Shown: positions 13,329 to 27,410, counted from the stretch's first letter. The stretch is DNA of 64,000 bases from Carnegiea gigantea (GCA_029747015.1 JAKOGI010000816.1:105001-169000), one strand, 5' to 3'. Made by a program: numbers and translations. The notes: generated by a model from the letters alone, not told the origin.

Positions 13329-13330
<2 letters not shown>
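10548..13330 (-). CDS. Protein with four U1/matrin-type C2H2 zinc fingers
   Basis: Three coding exons on the minus strand: 13330-13240, 13094-12730 and 11459-10548, giving about 455 residues. The last exon may instead begin at 11468, adding three residues. Four fingers of the form C-x2-C-x12-H-x5-H start near residues 192, 265, 319 and 402. The first three share WYCSLC or WHCSLC at the start and QGKKH at the end; the last is WHCKMC...SNKH. This spacing is typical of U1-like fingers that bind double-stranded or structured RNA. The N-terminal half is acidic and has no recognised domain. RNA binding is inferred from finger type; the target is unknown. The ATG lies directly after a (CT)n leader. 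Confidence 0.85.
12070..12165. repeat. MITE-like fragment in an intron
   Basis: The stretch GTGTTTGTTTGGATGCAATG followed by TAATGAAATC resembles the ends of the inverted-repeat block at 4330-5165. It lies inside intron 2 of the zinc-finger gene. The other terminus was not identified. Confidence 0.3.

Positions 13331-13331
<1 letters not shown>

Positions 13332-13361
<30 letters not shown>
13332..13361 (-). repeat. (GA)n/(CT)n dinucleotide repeat abutting the start codon
   Basis: About fifteen GA units on the plus strand, which are (CT)n in the zinc-finger mRNA, end two bases before its ATG. CT-rich leaders are common in plants. The repeat is likely length-polymorphic. Confidence 0.9.
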
Positions 13362-13364
<3 letters not shown>

Positions 13365-13879
13365 TTGGAATGTGGGCAACTGAGAAATTGATGAAGGGCG
13401 CAGGAGAAGAAAGAGTTCCCTTTTTATCAGAGGGGAAGTGCATGAGGAATTTTCCTTTTTTTTTTTCCAACCCTTTTACACCGCTTTAAAGCATAATAGT
13501 ATTCTCGAATTTGTTCTTCTTTCATAGAAATACAGCCATTGGTGTTAGTACAAGTAGAATTTCTGTTTTTTTAGTTTTCCTCTTTTTTTTTTGATTTTTT
13601 TTTTTGGGGTTAGTCTCCTTTTTTTCCATGCAAATGCTGTGTCTGTGAGATTGTCATTTCACTACATAGTACAAACCAAAGCATGGTTACCTGCGTTGTT
13701 GACTTCTTGTAGACCTTTCACTGACAGATTCTGTAACTTGCTCCGTTTTTAGCAACTGAGTGCACCTTTGACACCTTTTTAAGAATAATTGCTCTTTCTC
13801 TTTGCGAGGATTGGTACGTCTTAGGTGTACTCAACTGAGTTTAGTAAAAACATCACATGAAAATTAAGGAGATGTTCTT

Positions 13880-14165
13880 TTCTTTGAAAAATATAGGTTA
13901 ATAAATAAATAAAATTGGATAAAATTGATAGAAGTGAATTAAAATAGGTTAAAGTGAATATTTTTTTATTAAAGTGGGCTAAAGTTAATTGAAATAGATT
14001 AAAGTTAGTTCAAATGGGTTAATTTTTCTTTGTATGATAGATATAAATTGATTAAAATAGTAAAAAGTGGGTTGAATTGAGTTAAAGAGGATATTTTTTT
14101 ATGAAAATTGGTGAAATGAATTAAAGTGAATTAAAATTCTAAAATTGAGATTTAATGATGAAAAG
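13880..14165. repeat. Degenerate AT-rich tandem repeat
   Basis: Short variants of AAAGTGAATTAAAATAGGTT recur many times, separated by T-runs. The unit is roughly 13-20 bases and strongly diverged. It lies between the leader of the zinc-finger gene and the 3' end of the PP2C gene. Confidence 0.6.
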
Positions 14166-14658
14166 AACAGGGCTTAAGTTAATTTAATTAGTGAAGTCTT
14201 TTTGCTTCTCATAGGCAAGCATAAACTAGAGGGATCCAATAGGTTGATAGTTTACAATTGCATTGAAAGTGGAGACAGTTGAAATGGACACTTTAATGGT
14301 CTGATAAGAAATTAAAAATGGCAAATATCACGGCAGGCCATGAAAATCTTCAGCCACTTTTCTAAAAGTAATCTACCGCAATAACAGAAGCAACCAAAAA
14401 GGAATCTGCGAAGGAAGCATTAGCTAAAGTGGTTCAAGATTTGTCAAAGCCTGAACGAAACCCTGTACATCCTATAAAAGCTCCGGTATTTTTACAATAC
14501 AAATATGCACTGAAGCAAGTAAGCATTTTCAACTAATGGTCCGACCCATGTTTGTGTTGAATAACACCTCCATTTACAGGATGAGTTGAAAAATCAAATC
14601 AACATGGGATCCAGAACCATGAAAAACAGATTCTTTCCTTCGTGTTACACTTTTTACA

Positions 14659-17600
14659 TTAGCTTGATTCTGTGTGTTCTTCTGGTTCCTGTTGGGTTTT
14701 CTCTTCAGGACCTGTTGGGTTTTCAGACCCAGAGGGTGATGGCTCTCGGTCGGAAGAAACAGCACCATTCTGCAGGGGTTTCTTGAATTGAACTAAAATC
14801 ATGGTCATGTTGTCGCAACCTTCACCCCCAGCAGTGGAGGGGGCCAAACACCGGTCAAGTACTCTCTCACATACTATTGAGAGCTTGGTTTCCTACACAG
14901 TGATGCAAAATGTCATTATTCAAACCACGCAAATCATAAACAGTGCCTTCTCAGTAGGCTGCTTTCTGAACCAACACAAATCTTGCCAAAATATCCCTTT
15001 AGACTTCCAGGCAAATTCAACAATGGACACAGGACTACCTTACAAGTTACAAGGTGCACTCCTCACCTGATTTATAACATTTTACACCATACAAAAATGA
15101 CAACCAGAATCCTGACCTATTGTTATTTCCCTCCCCTCACCCTTTCATCTTCACCAGCGCCAAAATTCTCTCCTACTTACTCTGCCTTTTTTTATTATTG
15201 CCACCCCCTTGATTTGATGCCTTTTATCCTACTTGTTTTTCTTTTCTTTTGTTTTATAAAAGAAATTCCAGTAGAGACAGTTTCAAGCACAGAGTGGCAA
15301 CATGCACTTAGGCAATGGTCAGTGATGCGCCAATAATGGAAAATCAGGCCAGTGGGGTTAGGCAGTGTCGGATGAACCAAGGGAGGAAATCAGGGCTTAG
15401 ACTCTGAACTTAGAACTAAGATTGATGCAGGCAGAAGGGTCGGGAGGCCATTGGTATGGTTGCCTGCAAAGAGGCGTTCTCTTTTTTTCCTTTTTGTTTT
15501 GGGATAAGGCCACCTGGGCCACTCCACCGGGGGGGGGGGGGGGGACGCTGCTAGGCAGGGGGGAGAGGATTTTTGAAGAAGCAAACAAGGCTTTAGATCT
15601 GGGGTTTGCTGCGGAAGAAGGGTTGGGAGTTGGGAGGACGACCAAGGGGTAGTGGACTACAACATAGCACCAGGAAGGCTGCTTGCTAGTGTGCATCATC
15701 TAATGAGAATATAGTACAACGTACATCAGCTGGAACAAGTATGCCGAAAAAAGAATTTGCTCCAATGAGTAGCACTCGAGTTCCATCCGCTCTCTGGGTT
15801 TGGGAAAGTGCACATTTTCGAGTACAGGAATCCTATGATAACTTGGGAATAAATTATGATAATCATCCACACCTGAAATATATTTTAATGCTTGAAAGTT
15901 GGACAAGATGGCCTTCATGTAAGAATTATGTCGTCCCCTACTTTTGTGGAATACAAGATGCTTATTGAAGGACAAGAAACGAAACTTCACTTTTACGGTG
16001 CTGCTAACCAAGGACTATTTGGATGTTTTGCTCTAAATTAAATATAGAGCAACTGCTGTTGGTACTACAGGTGAGGTCACTGGCCTAGGGAAAAAAAAGG
16101 GGGGTCGAGGTGATGCAGAGGCTGATGTGTTGTTAAAAACTAATAACAATGGAAATTTGACTAAATGGAACTATGAAACTGGATGTATACTGAGAGAGGT
16201 AATCCACTACTGACTCACGAGCAAAGTGATGGCGATCGGCATTTAAGAGAATTAATTGTTAGCAAAATGATAAGTGTCTTGCTACAAGATACTTTTTAAG
16301 TATCTTGTTTTCATTTAAATTGTATATTACACATATTAAATTGGAAAAAAAAAATGATATGATTGAATAGTAGAAGGATGTCAAAATTTATAAATTGCGT
16401 AAAACATCATTTTATACATAATCTTTCACATTTATAAAATTACATATGTGATATGCCATTGCAGATGTAGTTGATCCGGTTAGAGTGCCAATTTGTATTT
16501 GTTAGCGTAATCGACGAGTGTTAAAGTTTTATAACTTATAATATGTTGTAATTATTAAAAATTTGGTGATTTAAACTCATAAAAACATATTAATTTGAGT
16601 TAAAATAAGACATTTAAGAATGTCTTGCAAGAAGACACGTATCATCACCCTAATTGTTATTGTGAGCTCCAAAGGGAGGATATTTTGAAAACAATAATGA
16701 GTACAAGGAGCTACCACTTGCCACTTTGCCTCTCAAGAGCAATAAGCACTAGGTAGTGCACATCATTCGGTGTTAGACTACTCTGCAAGTGGGGTTGAAA
16801 TTTTAAGAACCCATAGCTTACTTGAAATTTTGGTATAGAAAAAGGGTTTGCACACTTACTGTGCTCAATTGTTCATGAACGAAGTCAACAAGCTGCTGGC
16901 TTGACATGCAGTCCCTATCAACAAACCAAAGAATGAGTCCTTGCGATAAGTTGAAGGAAAAGGAGGGCACAGAAGTAAACACTCCAAAAGTGCCAGGAAA
17001 GAAGACCAACCAACCATGCAGAACAATAAATTATTATACATTCCAAGATCAAAAGAAAAAAGAGCAATAAACCATAAGTCATAACCAATCAAAACCTCTT
17101 GGACATTCTAATGCATCAAGTAGAGAGTTTTTATCTCAAAGCATGTTGACATAAGCACCCAAAATTTTCCAAGTTTCTGAGAAAAACATGGTCGAAGAAC
17201 ACACAATGCACATAAACCAAATGTGGGAAGAAAAAAAAAAACACCACATTGAAAACAGGATAAGCATTCAGCAATCAAGACAAAACAACGTTTGGACAAA
17301 ACAAGACATACAGAAGTCATAATACATAACTGCACGTATTGTCAAAATCGATGATCCTGAAACCAAACTCCTGTGGATACTGAGGGAAGGCCTGAAGCAC
17401 TTACCATACGCCATCACAGGCTAGCACAATAAAATCATCATCTTCACAAAGTTCAACCTATTAAAGAAATCAGGAAAAATAAAAGGGGGATTGAAACTGA
17501 CATGTCAGAAAGCTAATAAACGAAGTGGACATTATGCGCCAAAGATAGGTAGAAATTAATCATATAACGCAGATATTAATTTTACTTTTAAAAAAAATCC

Positions 17601-20600
17601 GTGCATGCAAACATCCCAAAGACCAAGATACCAACCGTATTTATGTCAGGGTTTGCTGTTACAATTTGCTTTTCAACAGGCAGGAATTTGTTCTGCTTGA
17701 ATTCCATGTCACCTGTCCATGGTGAACTATATCACACTCATTGAAACTTTTACTTATGTATACCAGAATTCTGGTCACGCCAGAGCAATCAAGTACAGTC
17801 CTAACGTTTTACGCAAAAAGAAAACCTTGTAAGCTTGATGCAAGACAAGAATTAAAGGAAGCTGAGCATAGGAGTGTCATGAATCATTCAACTTTCAGAA
17901 GTTACTACAATTTAATATGTTTCTTATTGCTTTTGGACTTACTATAGCATATTTTAGAGTTGCCGAGATAATGATAATCAATCAGTATTTCTAAGGTTCA
18001 GTTTCCAAATATGTTAGAAATATTTTAGGTTAGATGTCTTTATCCTTTTTTTCCCCAGCTTTAAAAATATTTCAGTTTCCTAAAGTTAACTGGTCTTTAG
18101 CTACATGAACCCCCTTGGGTGAGGGGTGATATAAAACTATGAATGATTATTAAAATTAAAATCGAGTTAGTTGAATGCATGGAAGTCTTTTCGTTTATGG
18201 AGCCCAAGGGCAGATTTTGTGTGAGGAAACCCTATCCTTTGTAGGAATTGCTCTAAGAGTACCTACATCAAAGCTATGTTCAATCTGAATTCTCAAACTA
18301 CCATGAAAGGATTTTTTTAATTAAAAAAAAAAGTCATAGAAGATGTGATCCAGAAGCAGAAGCTAAGTACCTATAGCTCTTGCAAGATTTAGAGTGCCAT
18401 TTACTCGTCCAGCATGGATGAACCCGCCAGCTTTTAATATCCGTTCTCTTTCAGCCTCCAGTTCAGGTTTGTGGTCTCTAGATAGGTTATAAGCCTGCAT
18501 GTACAAAGCGATTTGGTTCCAGAACTTGAGGTAGTTGAGTATAACCATACACAACTAAAGATCCCAAACTGCATGTTAGTTTAAGTTGCATTTAGCTGCC
18601 GAAATAAAATGGGCATATTATCCAAAATACCTGGCCCTTTCTCGAAATCACACAACGAGAATCACCAGCATTAGCAACGACAAGTTGGTTGCCTCTAAGA
18701 ACCGCAACACAAGCAGTGCTTCCAGAAGTTGGACCAGCAAAGTCAGAGTGAGGACCCTGGTTAAAAAACCAATCGCATGAGCATTATTTCAGGAAAATTG
18801 TGATAATCTGATACTGAAGCATTCTTTATAGGCTGAAAAACTTCAAAACAAAGTTATAGAGCAATTCAGCATGGTAAGATATGCATCCGAACGATTTCAC
18901 ACTCAGATCCTAGAACCTTGGTACTGTGCATATCAGGATACTTTTTCTTCATTGTATTGTTTTGCCCATAAAGGCTTCCAAATTTGCACAATGCTAAATC
19001 CATGATTTGCTAGAGACAATTTGCTACATCACAAAACAAACATATATGGCATTCAGGTAGCCCATGAATGCCAATTTCAGCAATTCACAAATACAAAATT
19101 ACAAATAAAAAGAATGTGACAAGACTATAATTGATCTGTTCATGAACCAACATTCAATAAAAGCAGAAAGGTAAAACAAACGAACAAATGAAGCTCGAAA
19201 CTGGAGAAACAAAACAAGAAAAAAGTGAAATGCACAGATATTAGTATATTACCCAAGAAACATGCAGAACATTTTCTAAACTTCACTGTTTCAGATCCTA
19301 TAGGAGCCAAACAAGATTAAACGGTTAAACCGACGGGAATCATGTCAATGTATGATCAGAGAGCAACCTATGTTTTCAACTTACCACCCAATACTGGCTA
19401 TGTTCTCTAAATGGAGAAAACAATAGAAAAAGGAGATCAATTTAGGCTTATCAGGTATTAGCAGAATATAAAAAGAAAGCAAACTAACATCTGCACACTA
19501 TATCAAACTAGAGCTAAAAGTCCAATACGAGAACCCACATCCTCAAAGGCCCAATTATCATCATGGTGATTGCCATCACCACTCCTTGGTGACCATATTA
19601 ATCCTTCTATCATTCCAGTGAATTTGTTTATTTTATCACCCAGAATGGCTAATTCTCTCCACCCTCTTTGTCCACGCATCATCTCATCCATTCTGCAAGA
19701 GTTAAGCATTTATCAATAAAATATCAAAAGAAAGAGAGAAAACATGACTGCAACAAGAATGCCACCAACACCTCCTTCCTTACCCCCCCTCCAAAAAAAA
19801 AAAAACACAAAAACATTTATCACCTCAGCATGGTCTGCTAAATATAGGCAGCCTTACCCTTGGAACCACAGAAGCCAATTCCAGAAACAAAACAATAATT
19901 TTTACTACTTTTTGCATACTAAAACCCACAACAATAGAAGCAGAAAAGAATAAGATAGCAACAGTATGTAGCAAACAATACTAGTAATTTAGGAACATTT
20001 GAATTCAAGGACTAATGAAAAATTAATGACTGTGATGAGTTACAAATACAGAAGTAATAAAAACCCTAGATTAAGCTCATATGAAGAAAGCAGCATCACG
20101 ATCGGAACTCATACCACAGTTAGGTCACATAATACCAGATTTTGAGTAAAAATTGTGCAAATAAACACGAAAAACTCCTACATGTTTGCCAGAAACACCT
20201 AAATAACAGGATACAGGAACCTAAGGGAAAACGACATGTATGGAGTTATTCTCTAAGTTACCGACCCTAATACTAGACCTTCAAGGACTTCTGCCTAGGG
20301 GCATGTCCTCGATAAGTTGCAAGTGACCAAAATCCAATATGATAACCTCCCTGCAATTATTCTAAGTTATTCTTCTCCCTCTCTTATCATGCAAAATCCT
20401 AATCCTTTCACACACTGCCAAGCCAATGTGTTTGGCAGCCTCCTCTTCACACATCAGAACAATAGGAGCCTTGCTTTCCACATCTTATTCTGTATGGAGA
20501 ACACTCCACCTTATAACTTCATTCCTCCTCTTGTTTAAAACTATAGTCACACATCTACTATGTCATCCTCATTTTGGAAACCACCATTTTTTAGGCTTGA

Positions 20601-23600
20601 AATTTTTACTTGGCCAATATTTTCCTCATACAACACTGGTGACCTAACAACCATGCAGTACAGAATCCCTTTTAGCTTAACCAGGACCTCCACGATATGC
20701 AAAATTTTAGATAAACTCGTCTATTTTTTAACCCTTATATAGTTATATGATGAGCAATGTTATCGCCAACATCCCTTTACCTTGTATGATGGTCTCCAAG
20801 CATCTGCACCTTTTGTTTGCTTTGGTATTACAGTGGCACCAATAGACTTGAGAGAGACAGGATCACCAAACAAAATTAGGGGACCATAGTAACCAGAGAC
20901 CGACAGATGATACAGTAATGTTCTAGTTTCTATGCTAGCCTGTCTCCATCAGATATCTTTTTTTTCCCCCTTTTCCTTCCTGCCTTTTTTTAAGGGCTCT
21001 TATCAGAACAATGAAATAAACAAAAGTCCATAAATCTTGTCCTCTAAAATGAAGAAGTGGAACAAAGCAAACAACCACCCCCATTCTCAAGTCTTCACCA
21101 TAGAAGAAAACTATGTACGATAGGTAGCCATGCAATGGACATCCGGCTTTTTGCTGGCCAAAATTCTACAAGTCACACAACCTCGGCTTTCTGCTGGCCA
21201 ATATTCTACATGTCACACAGCATATTCAAGTAGACTTCAACATGCCTTGTTCAACCCCACCCCCTCTTCTCTTGCGGGGCATATTTGAAACATCAAAAGT
21301 AAATTCATTAGGCCGCTAATCGCCAAAAAAATAAAGAATACAGAGGCGCTCCTAGTCTGCTACTACACCTTACATCCAAGTCTTCGTCCGGCCAAAAGAT
21401 GTTTAGGATACAAGCATAAGCAATTCAGTGAAACCACAGAAGACCAAGGACATATTTATTCTCTTGACTAAGGACCCATTTATTGTGTTTTGGTCTTAAT
21501 CCACAGTAGCTTTTCACCATTTATGACCACAGTAGGCAACCATCTCCAATTAAGTAGGGGTTATTTCAAATTTTAACCCTAGGTCTCCCAAACATTTTAT
21601 CTAACGGTTATTTGCTGATAAATGACAGTACCACCAACAGAAGTTAAAATTTGAAATTCTCTCCACCGAAACTGTTCAAATCATATAAAGGGATCGATCT
21701 TATTCATCTTCTGCATGTACATGCTTATGTTTTACTTCTACATAACTTCAAGAACATACAGTTACATGCAGGGTAACTTGATCATTTTAATAACATTTGC
21801 TATGTCTAAATATGTTGCAAATCATGCACACGGAAAACTACTGAGCTATAGTAAGCAAGAGGGACAGATGATTTAAATGACCCAAACATAGAATCACCTA
21901 AAAAATGCCTTTTGGAGAGCTGTTCCTATGTCTCCAGCTGAATATGCATCGCTCTTAAGCAACTGTTGATGAAGGTACTTTGCACAGAACTTGGCAACCA
22001 CCTTGCCTGCAGGATCAAAAGATTACCATGAGCACTGAAAACTGACAAATGACAATAAATCAACCAAATAAGATCAACTTCCAGATAATACACAATCCAA
22101 CAAAATCAATACCCTGAAATAACGCTTACATAGGGCGTCTCCCTTTTTTCCTTTCCTCCAGCCTGGTGCGTTGGGGGGGGGGGTGGCGGTAATATGTAGG
22201 AAGCCTTGGCCATAACAACTATAAATTGGGGAGAGAGATTTTTATTTCACCCCATATTTGAAATTCGTTAAGTACTTAAGTGCCTACAATCTTAGATTTG
22301 AAGCAAAGGTTTTAATACAAATACAACCATGTTCCATTATGTCTATTACACATATCACATAAAGCAATGCCTGAAACAAGATCATCTAAGCACAGAACTC
22401 CTAGTTCCTGAATATGACCTTTACCATGCAAAAATTGAAAAGTGGGACAAGATGACCAGAATGTCGAAATAAATGAACTTGTTTCCTCGTGTAATCACTT
22501 CGAGTTCTAGTCAAGTTCAGGTATTACTATCAGTTTGTGCCATAAGCTTGTCAAGAAACGACAATCACTTTAAGTGAAGAAATTTCCAAAATGGTTCAGT
22601 TGGGGTCTAATCAATTAGGATTTGGATCAAAATTGGGTGGCCTTATTCCAGATCTCTGCCAGATTTGGTTTCTGGGGTCACTAATTTAGTCCTGGGTCTA
22701 ATTTCCCCAGTTTATGTGCAAGTCATGAAAAACCTGAACCATTGATCTCTGCAGATCGTCAAGTGAGCAACTATGCATGAACAAAAGATGGACAATAAAA
22801 ACCCCCAGCCAACGACACCACCAACAAAAAATTCACCACAGTAGCATCTCTTTTTCGACAGAACTCCATAACAACCATGTTGAGATTGGCGTTAAGAACA
22901 AATAAAAGTACGTTTTTTCAAAACAAAAATTTCCCATGCTTACCTCCATGACCATCATAAACACCGAAGAATGAAGTAGAATCATCCAGATCAGGAAATG
23001 CAGCATGCTAGAAAAACAAATTACAAACTCAGTATAACATCTAACAAGAAGAAAAAGACTTTCGCCAGAAATGACTCATAAATATATAGATGCAAATTCA
23101 AGTTACCAGACTCTCCAATGAGAAAGATGGCAGATCCATTGCACAGTATCAGGAAATATATCTCACCTCACCATACATCAACTTCACATGCTAAATAATG
23201 CAGGGTGAAAGTAAGCAGGAAGTCAGGAGATGCAAGAAGTTTCCAAATACTAGTGCCAACAGGAATTGTCATGTGGATTAACCGCATTGGGTTTCCGAGC
23301 CCAGGGATAGGTAAGAAGGGAAAGTTTTCAGGTGAAAAAAGGCAATGAGGCAGACAAAGAGAGCAATCCATCCATCATATCACAACTTTCTTGAATGATT
23401 ATCTACCAACAGAAAGCTTCATAAACAAGATTTTCAAGTTGCTACAAACCCAAAGAAACATCAAACCTGCTTTACTGTGAGCAATATAACAACAATGTAA
23501 ACTAAACATACAGATGCCCTGTTGTTATGGATGACTAAATATGGATAGATTACAACCTGAAATTAGAAGTAATAACTTAAGCTAGATGCCACACACTGCA

Positions 23601-24283
23601 AAGGAAGGAACCGCAAACATGATGATAGTATCTACAGAGTGGTCTCTGCACATTCTATCAGGAACTATGGAGAAACTAACGATTTTCAGGAAGCATCGAG
23701 CATGCACAATAAAAGGTCATTGAAGCCGCAGATTGATGAAACAAGTGATACAGATTTTTCAGGAAAAGCCCCCACAATGTTGTATGCAGGTAGCAGATTC
23801 TTGCTGCTTAAAAATGCTACACAAACTCAATGAAGGAGTTTTCAGCACTGTAGAAAAATAAGCAGAACAGTGATAGGGGAACGTAGCCAAAAACAAATGC
23901 AACAGGAGAAGAGTTGAGAATCAAATTCACAATCTTATCTGATTCAAAATATTGTTTTCCATTAGTAGAGGATCTAGATCATGTTTACCACCATCATCTC
24001 TTGCTTACTCAAGATGGTATATATTCATGACAGACTGTTGACTAATTAAACCCACCTTTATAGTTTAAAATCCATGAATCACAAAAAGATTCTTACAAAC
24101 AAGAGAGATGACTATCTACCAAATCAAACTCATTTACATATGGATCCAAAAAGATAAGATACTCACAGCATCTTCCATGGTTGCACGCCAACCTTGCATC
24201 GAGGACAACCCATATCGAACCCTGCTGTTTTCGCCATCCTCCGAGAACTTCTCAGTCTTGGGCGTACTCAAATATATACCCAT
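14659..24283 (-). CDS. Protein phosphatase 2C (PPM family), PP2C60/At2g25070-like
   Basis: Ten coding exons on the minus strand: 24283-24167, 23007-22944, 22006-21898, 19692-19539, 18756-18631, 18494-18371, 17712-17636, 17457-17405, 16914-16860 and 14892-14659. All phases match and give 370 residues. PP2C metal-binding motifs are intact: MEDA at 36-39, DGHGG at 57-61, GDSR at 179-182, DGVWD at 272-276 and GCDNMT at 318-323. The enzyme would dephosphorylate Ser/Thr using Mn or Mg ions. The N-terminus MGIYLSTPK has Gly2 and Ser6, a good N-myristoylation signal, suggesting membrane attachment. The C-terminal 45 residues are Glu/Pro/Ser-rich and probably disordered. Length is close to the Arabidopsis relatives (about 355-357, from memory). 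The introns reach 3.2 kb. Confidence 0.93.
15529..15544. repeat. Long G-run in a PP2C intron
   Basis: About fifteen consecutive G on the plus strand within the last intron of the PP2C gene, next to a C-rich stretch. Confidence 0.8.
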
Positions 24284-24900
24284 CTTTGACTTGACAGTCT
24301 GAACCCAAACAAAGAGCTAATCGCTTCAAATCACTGAATTTCACCTCTTTAACAAAAAGGAAACAGTATGTCAAAAGTCTATGCCAAGCAAAAGAAAAGA
24401 GTAAACCTAATCACATATCAAAAAACTTGGTCAACTCTGAACCCTAAACTGAACTAAATACAGATTACCCACATCAAACAAACACAATTATGTACAAATT
24501 GCAGAATACCCACATCGTAAAGCACAATTATTTCTGATCTCAGTACAGGAGGGGGAGGGAAGAAGACAAAATTAGATGTAGGTAACCTTAAAAATTGCAG
24601 TTATCAAAGCTTAGAGCAGTTACTAATCAATTAAAAACTGCATCAGCCGCATGCAAAGAATAGCAAGGAAGACTAATCTGAAGTATAGACAAGTATTAGC
24701 AGACAAACAAAGCTGCAAGACCCAAGTGGGCAAATTACAAATTGCAATTGCTCAATAAGAAAAGCTCTAATAAGTTGAAAGAAAGAACCCATTTGATCAA
24801 ACAAAGTACACCCAAAAGTATTTTTGAAAATACTTACTCGACCACGATGCTGTGACCCGGACCCCAGAATTTTCATCAAGGCGAGGAAGCAACTTACACA
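24284..24900 (-). promoter_or_regulatory. PP2C 5' leader with an intron and an in-frame upstream ATG
   Basis: Read on the minus strand, an ATG at 24876-24874 opens 13 codons that end exactly at a strong donor (GTAAGTAT, from 24837). A good acceptor follows a T-rich tract and ends at 24299. Splicing 24837-24299 joins the upstream frame to five more codons and then to the annotated ATG at 24283, with no stop. The result would be an 18-residue N-terminal extension beginning MKILGSGSQH. The leader also has a short GA/CT repeat near 24905-24920. Confidence 0.55.
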
Positions 24901-24920
24901 GAGTGAGAGAGAGAGAGAGG

Positions 24921-26277
24921 AAAGTAATATTTCTGCTAAAATATATATGTTGATTCTTGGCCTATCCCATCATTGGAATATGTAAGGAACCCAATTGAGA
25001 AATTTACAGTAATTTGTATACGAAAATCAAAATAGTAATACTAATAAATGGTTAATACTGATTAAGATTAAGAAAGAAAGAATGAGAGAAACGGAGTTGA
25101 AGAACATACGTTTTATGAGTCCATGGAAAAGCAGGATGACTGGAAAGCGCCAGAAAAGGAGGTTAACGTGACTGCTAGGTGGCCTGCCTCTTGATATTTT
25201 TGGAAATTTCGTTTTCAAAAATATAATTCTTGAATTTCTTTCTACTGAGCATCAATTTTCTCCAAGATGGGGAAATTAATTTATGGGTGGCAATTAAGCA
25301 AAGCAAGGTGATAATAAGAGTCCAATTCATATGCAGTGGGTCCCATCCAATAACTAATTCAAACAAATTATATATTTATATTTTGTGTGAAAATTATTGA
25401 AATTTATAAGATGGACATTTGCAAAAAGTAATTAGTATTTTGATATTGATGTATATTGTGACTTTCAAAAAGGAAATTAGGTACTTCCCTTGATTTACTA
25501 TAAAGCAAGGGGAGGACAGGCCTTTGATTAGGATTTTGTTATACTTTCCTAAGGAGTTGTGTTTTTGCTATCATTTGTTAGACATCATTTTACATTTTAC
25601 TATTAAAATAGAGGGAGCAGTATCTAGAGTTTCATCAACATTGTACGTGGTTGGATGCCAGTCTCTTTCAAATTCATAGCTTGCTGTACATTTCTTCTGT
25701 TCACCCTCATTTTCATTATTTTTAAAATCTTAATTTGTATTTACTTTTTCATAGATTCATATATATGTTAGTATTACGCAAAAAATGTATGTTATCATAA
25801 CAAATATACTGTTTCCACTCAAGGATAGAACGAGTGTTTTCATTGATGTTAAATAAAAATTGTTCTGGTGCCACTTGTTAGGGTCCAAGGATAAATCCGA
25901 GCAATTGGTTAGCAGAAGCAAATATGATGACAAACAATCGAGAACAAGTAAAACAAAATCAACACTAAATAGGAGACAATAATTTAACGTGGAAAACATA
26001 AGCAGGAAAAAAAATCACAGGTGGCGATGAGCAAAACAAATCTACTAATTGAGATAGAGTACATCGAATAATCTCAACACCAAGGATCAACCAAAGAGAT
26101 ATCAACTCGCGCACACAAACTCTCAAAATCATTGAACTCTCCTCTCGTCCACAATGGAAAACACTCAAAATTGGATAAAAAAATTAGCAAATCTATAAAT
26201 GCCCATGAGGGGCATAAAGGTCACACCAAACGCCCACAAAGGGCTCCCAAGGCTCACCCAAAACTAGGTGGAATAAT
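24921..26277. other. Intergenic, possible transposon debris
   Basis: AT-rich DNA. From about 25880 the text GTTAGGGTCCAAGGATAAAT and the later AATTTAACGTGGAAAAC resemble non-coding ends of plant retroelements, but no coding domain remains and I cannot assign a class. Confidence 0.35.
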
Positions 26278-27410
26278 CTAGTATTTATCAAGAAGTCCCA
26301 AAGATATCAAAGAGTAACTCTAATCACAAACATATGTCTTGTCACCAAGCACAAACTTTTCAAGGAGGAAAATATCTCCCTCTTAAATATATGAAAACAA
26401 TATAATTTTCATAAAATAGAAGATACCTGACCATACACTGAGTCTTGGGTGCCAGACAACAATCTCAAAAGTATACAGTTTAATTATTTTCCAAAATCGG
26501 CAAAGTAATTTGGGACAAATCCCAACAATGGAGACCTTGATGATTAGATGAAAAGGTATGTCACTTTGTTTGTTGCCTATTCTTGGATCCGCTTTCGAAC
26601 ATCCTCGCAAATAACTCAAGCCCTAGTGTAGATCCCCTGGATCGAGCCTCTGATGCATGAGTCAGTACACGATTAAGTTCAGGGGAAAACTTACATGTAG
26701 AATGCAGTACAAGGGGGGCGAATTTTAAGGAAATTGGCTGACGGTAACAATGAAGGAGCCAAGGAGGAGATAAAGGCTGAGAAGTTGTGCATGAGGCGGA
26801 GCATGTAGGGCGTAGACTTCAGCTTGCTAGGCATTCCAGGGTACACTCCTAGTCTTTGTCGAGAAGTCTCAAAGATACTAAGGAGTAACCCTAATCACAA
26901 ACATATGTTTGGGTTACCAAGCACTAACTTTCCAAACAGGAAAAGTTCTTCTTTTTAAATATATGAAAACAATATAATTTTCATAAAATGGAAGATATGT
27001 AACCACACAATATGAGTCTTGGGTGCTAGACAACAATCTAAAAAAAAGGAAACAGTTTAATTGTTTCCAAAATAGTCGAAGTAATTTGGGACAAATCTCA
27101 ACAATGGAGACCCTGATGATCAAATACAAAGGTCTATTGGTTTGTTTTTGCCTGTTCCTAGCTCCACTTTCGGATATCCTCGCAAATAACTCAAGCTCCA
27201 GTGTAGATCCCTTAGATCGAGCCTCTAATATTTGAGTCAGTATACGATTAAGTTAATGGGAAAGCTTACATGTAGAATGCAGTAAGAGGAAAGCGGGCGG
27301 AAGCAAGGAAGGAGCCAAGGAGGACGCAAAGGCCGAGAAGTTGTGCATGAGGCGGAGCATCAAGTAGGGCGTGGACTTCAACTTGCCAGGCATTCTGGGG
27401 GTAACTTGAG
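26278..27410. repeat. Tandem duplication, two copies about 571 bp apart
   Basis: Copy one runs from about 26278 (TATTTATCAAGAAGTCCC) to 26848. Copy two runs from about 26849 (TCTTTGTCGAGAAGTCTC) to 27410. They share ATCACAAACATATGT, TAATTTGGGACAAATC, CCTCGCAAATAACTCAAG and GGGCGT(A/G)GACTTCA in the same order. Divergence and indels suggest some age. The content looks transposon-derived but has no coding domain. Confidence 0.75.
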
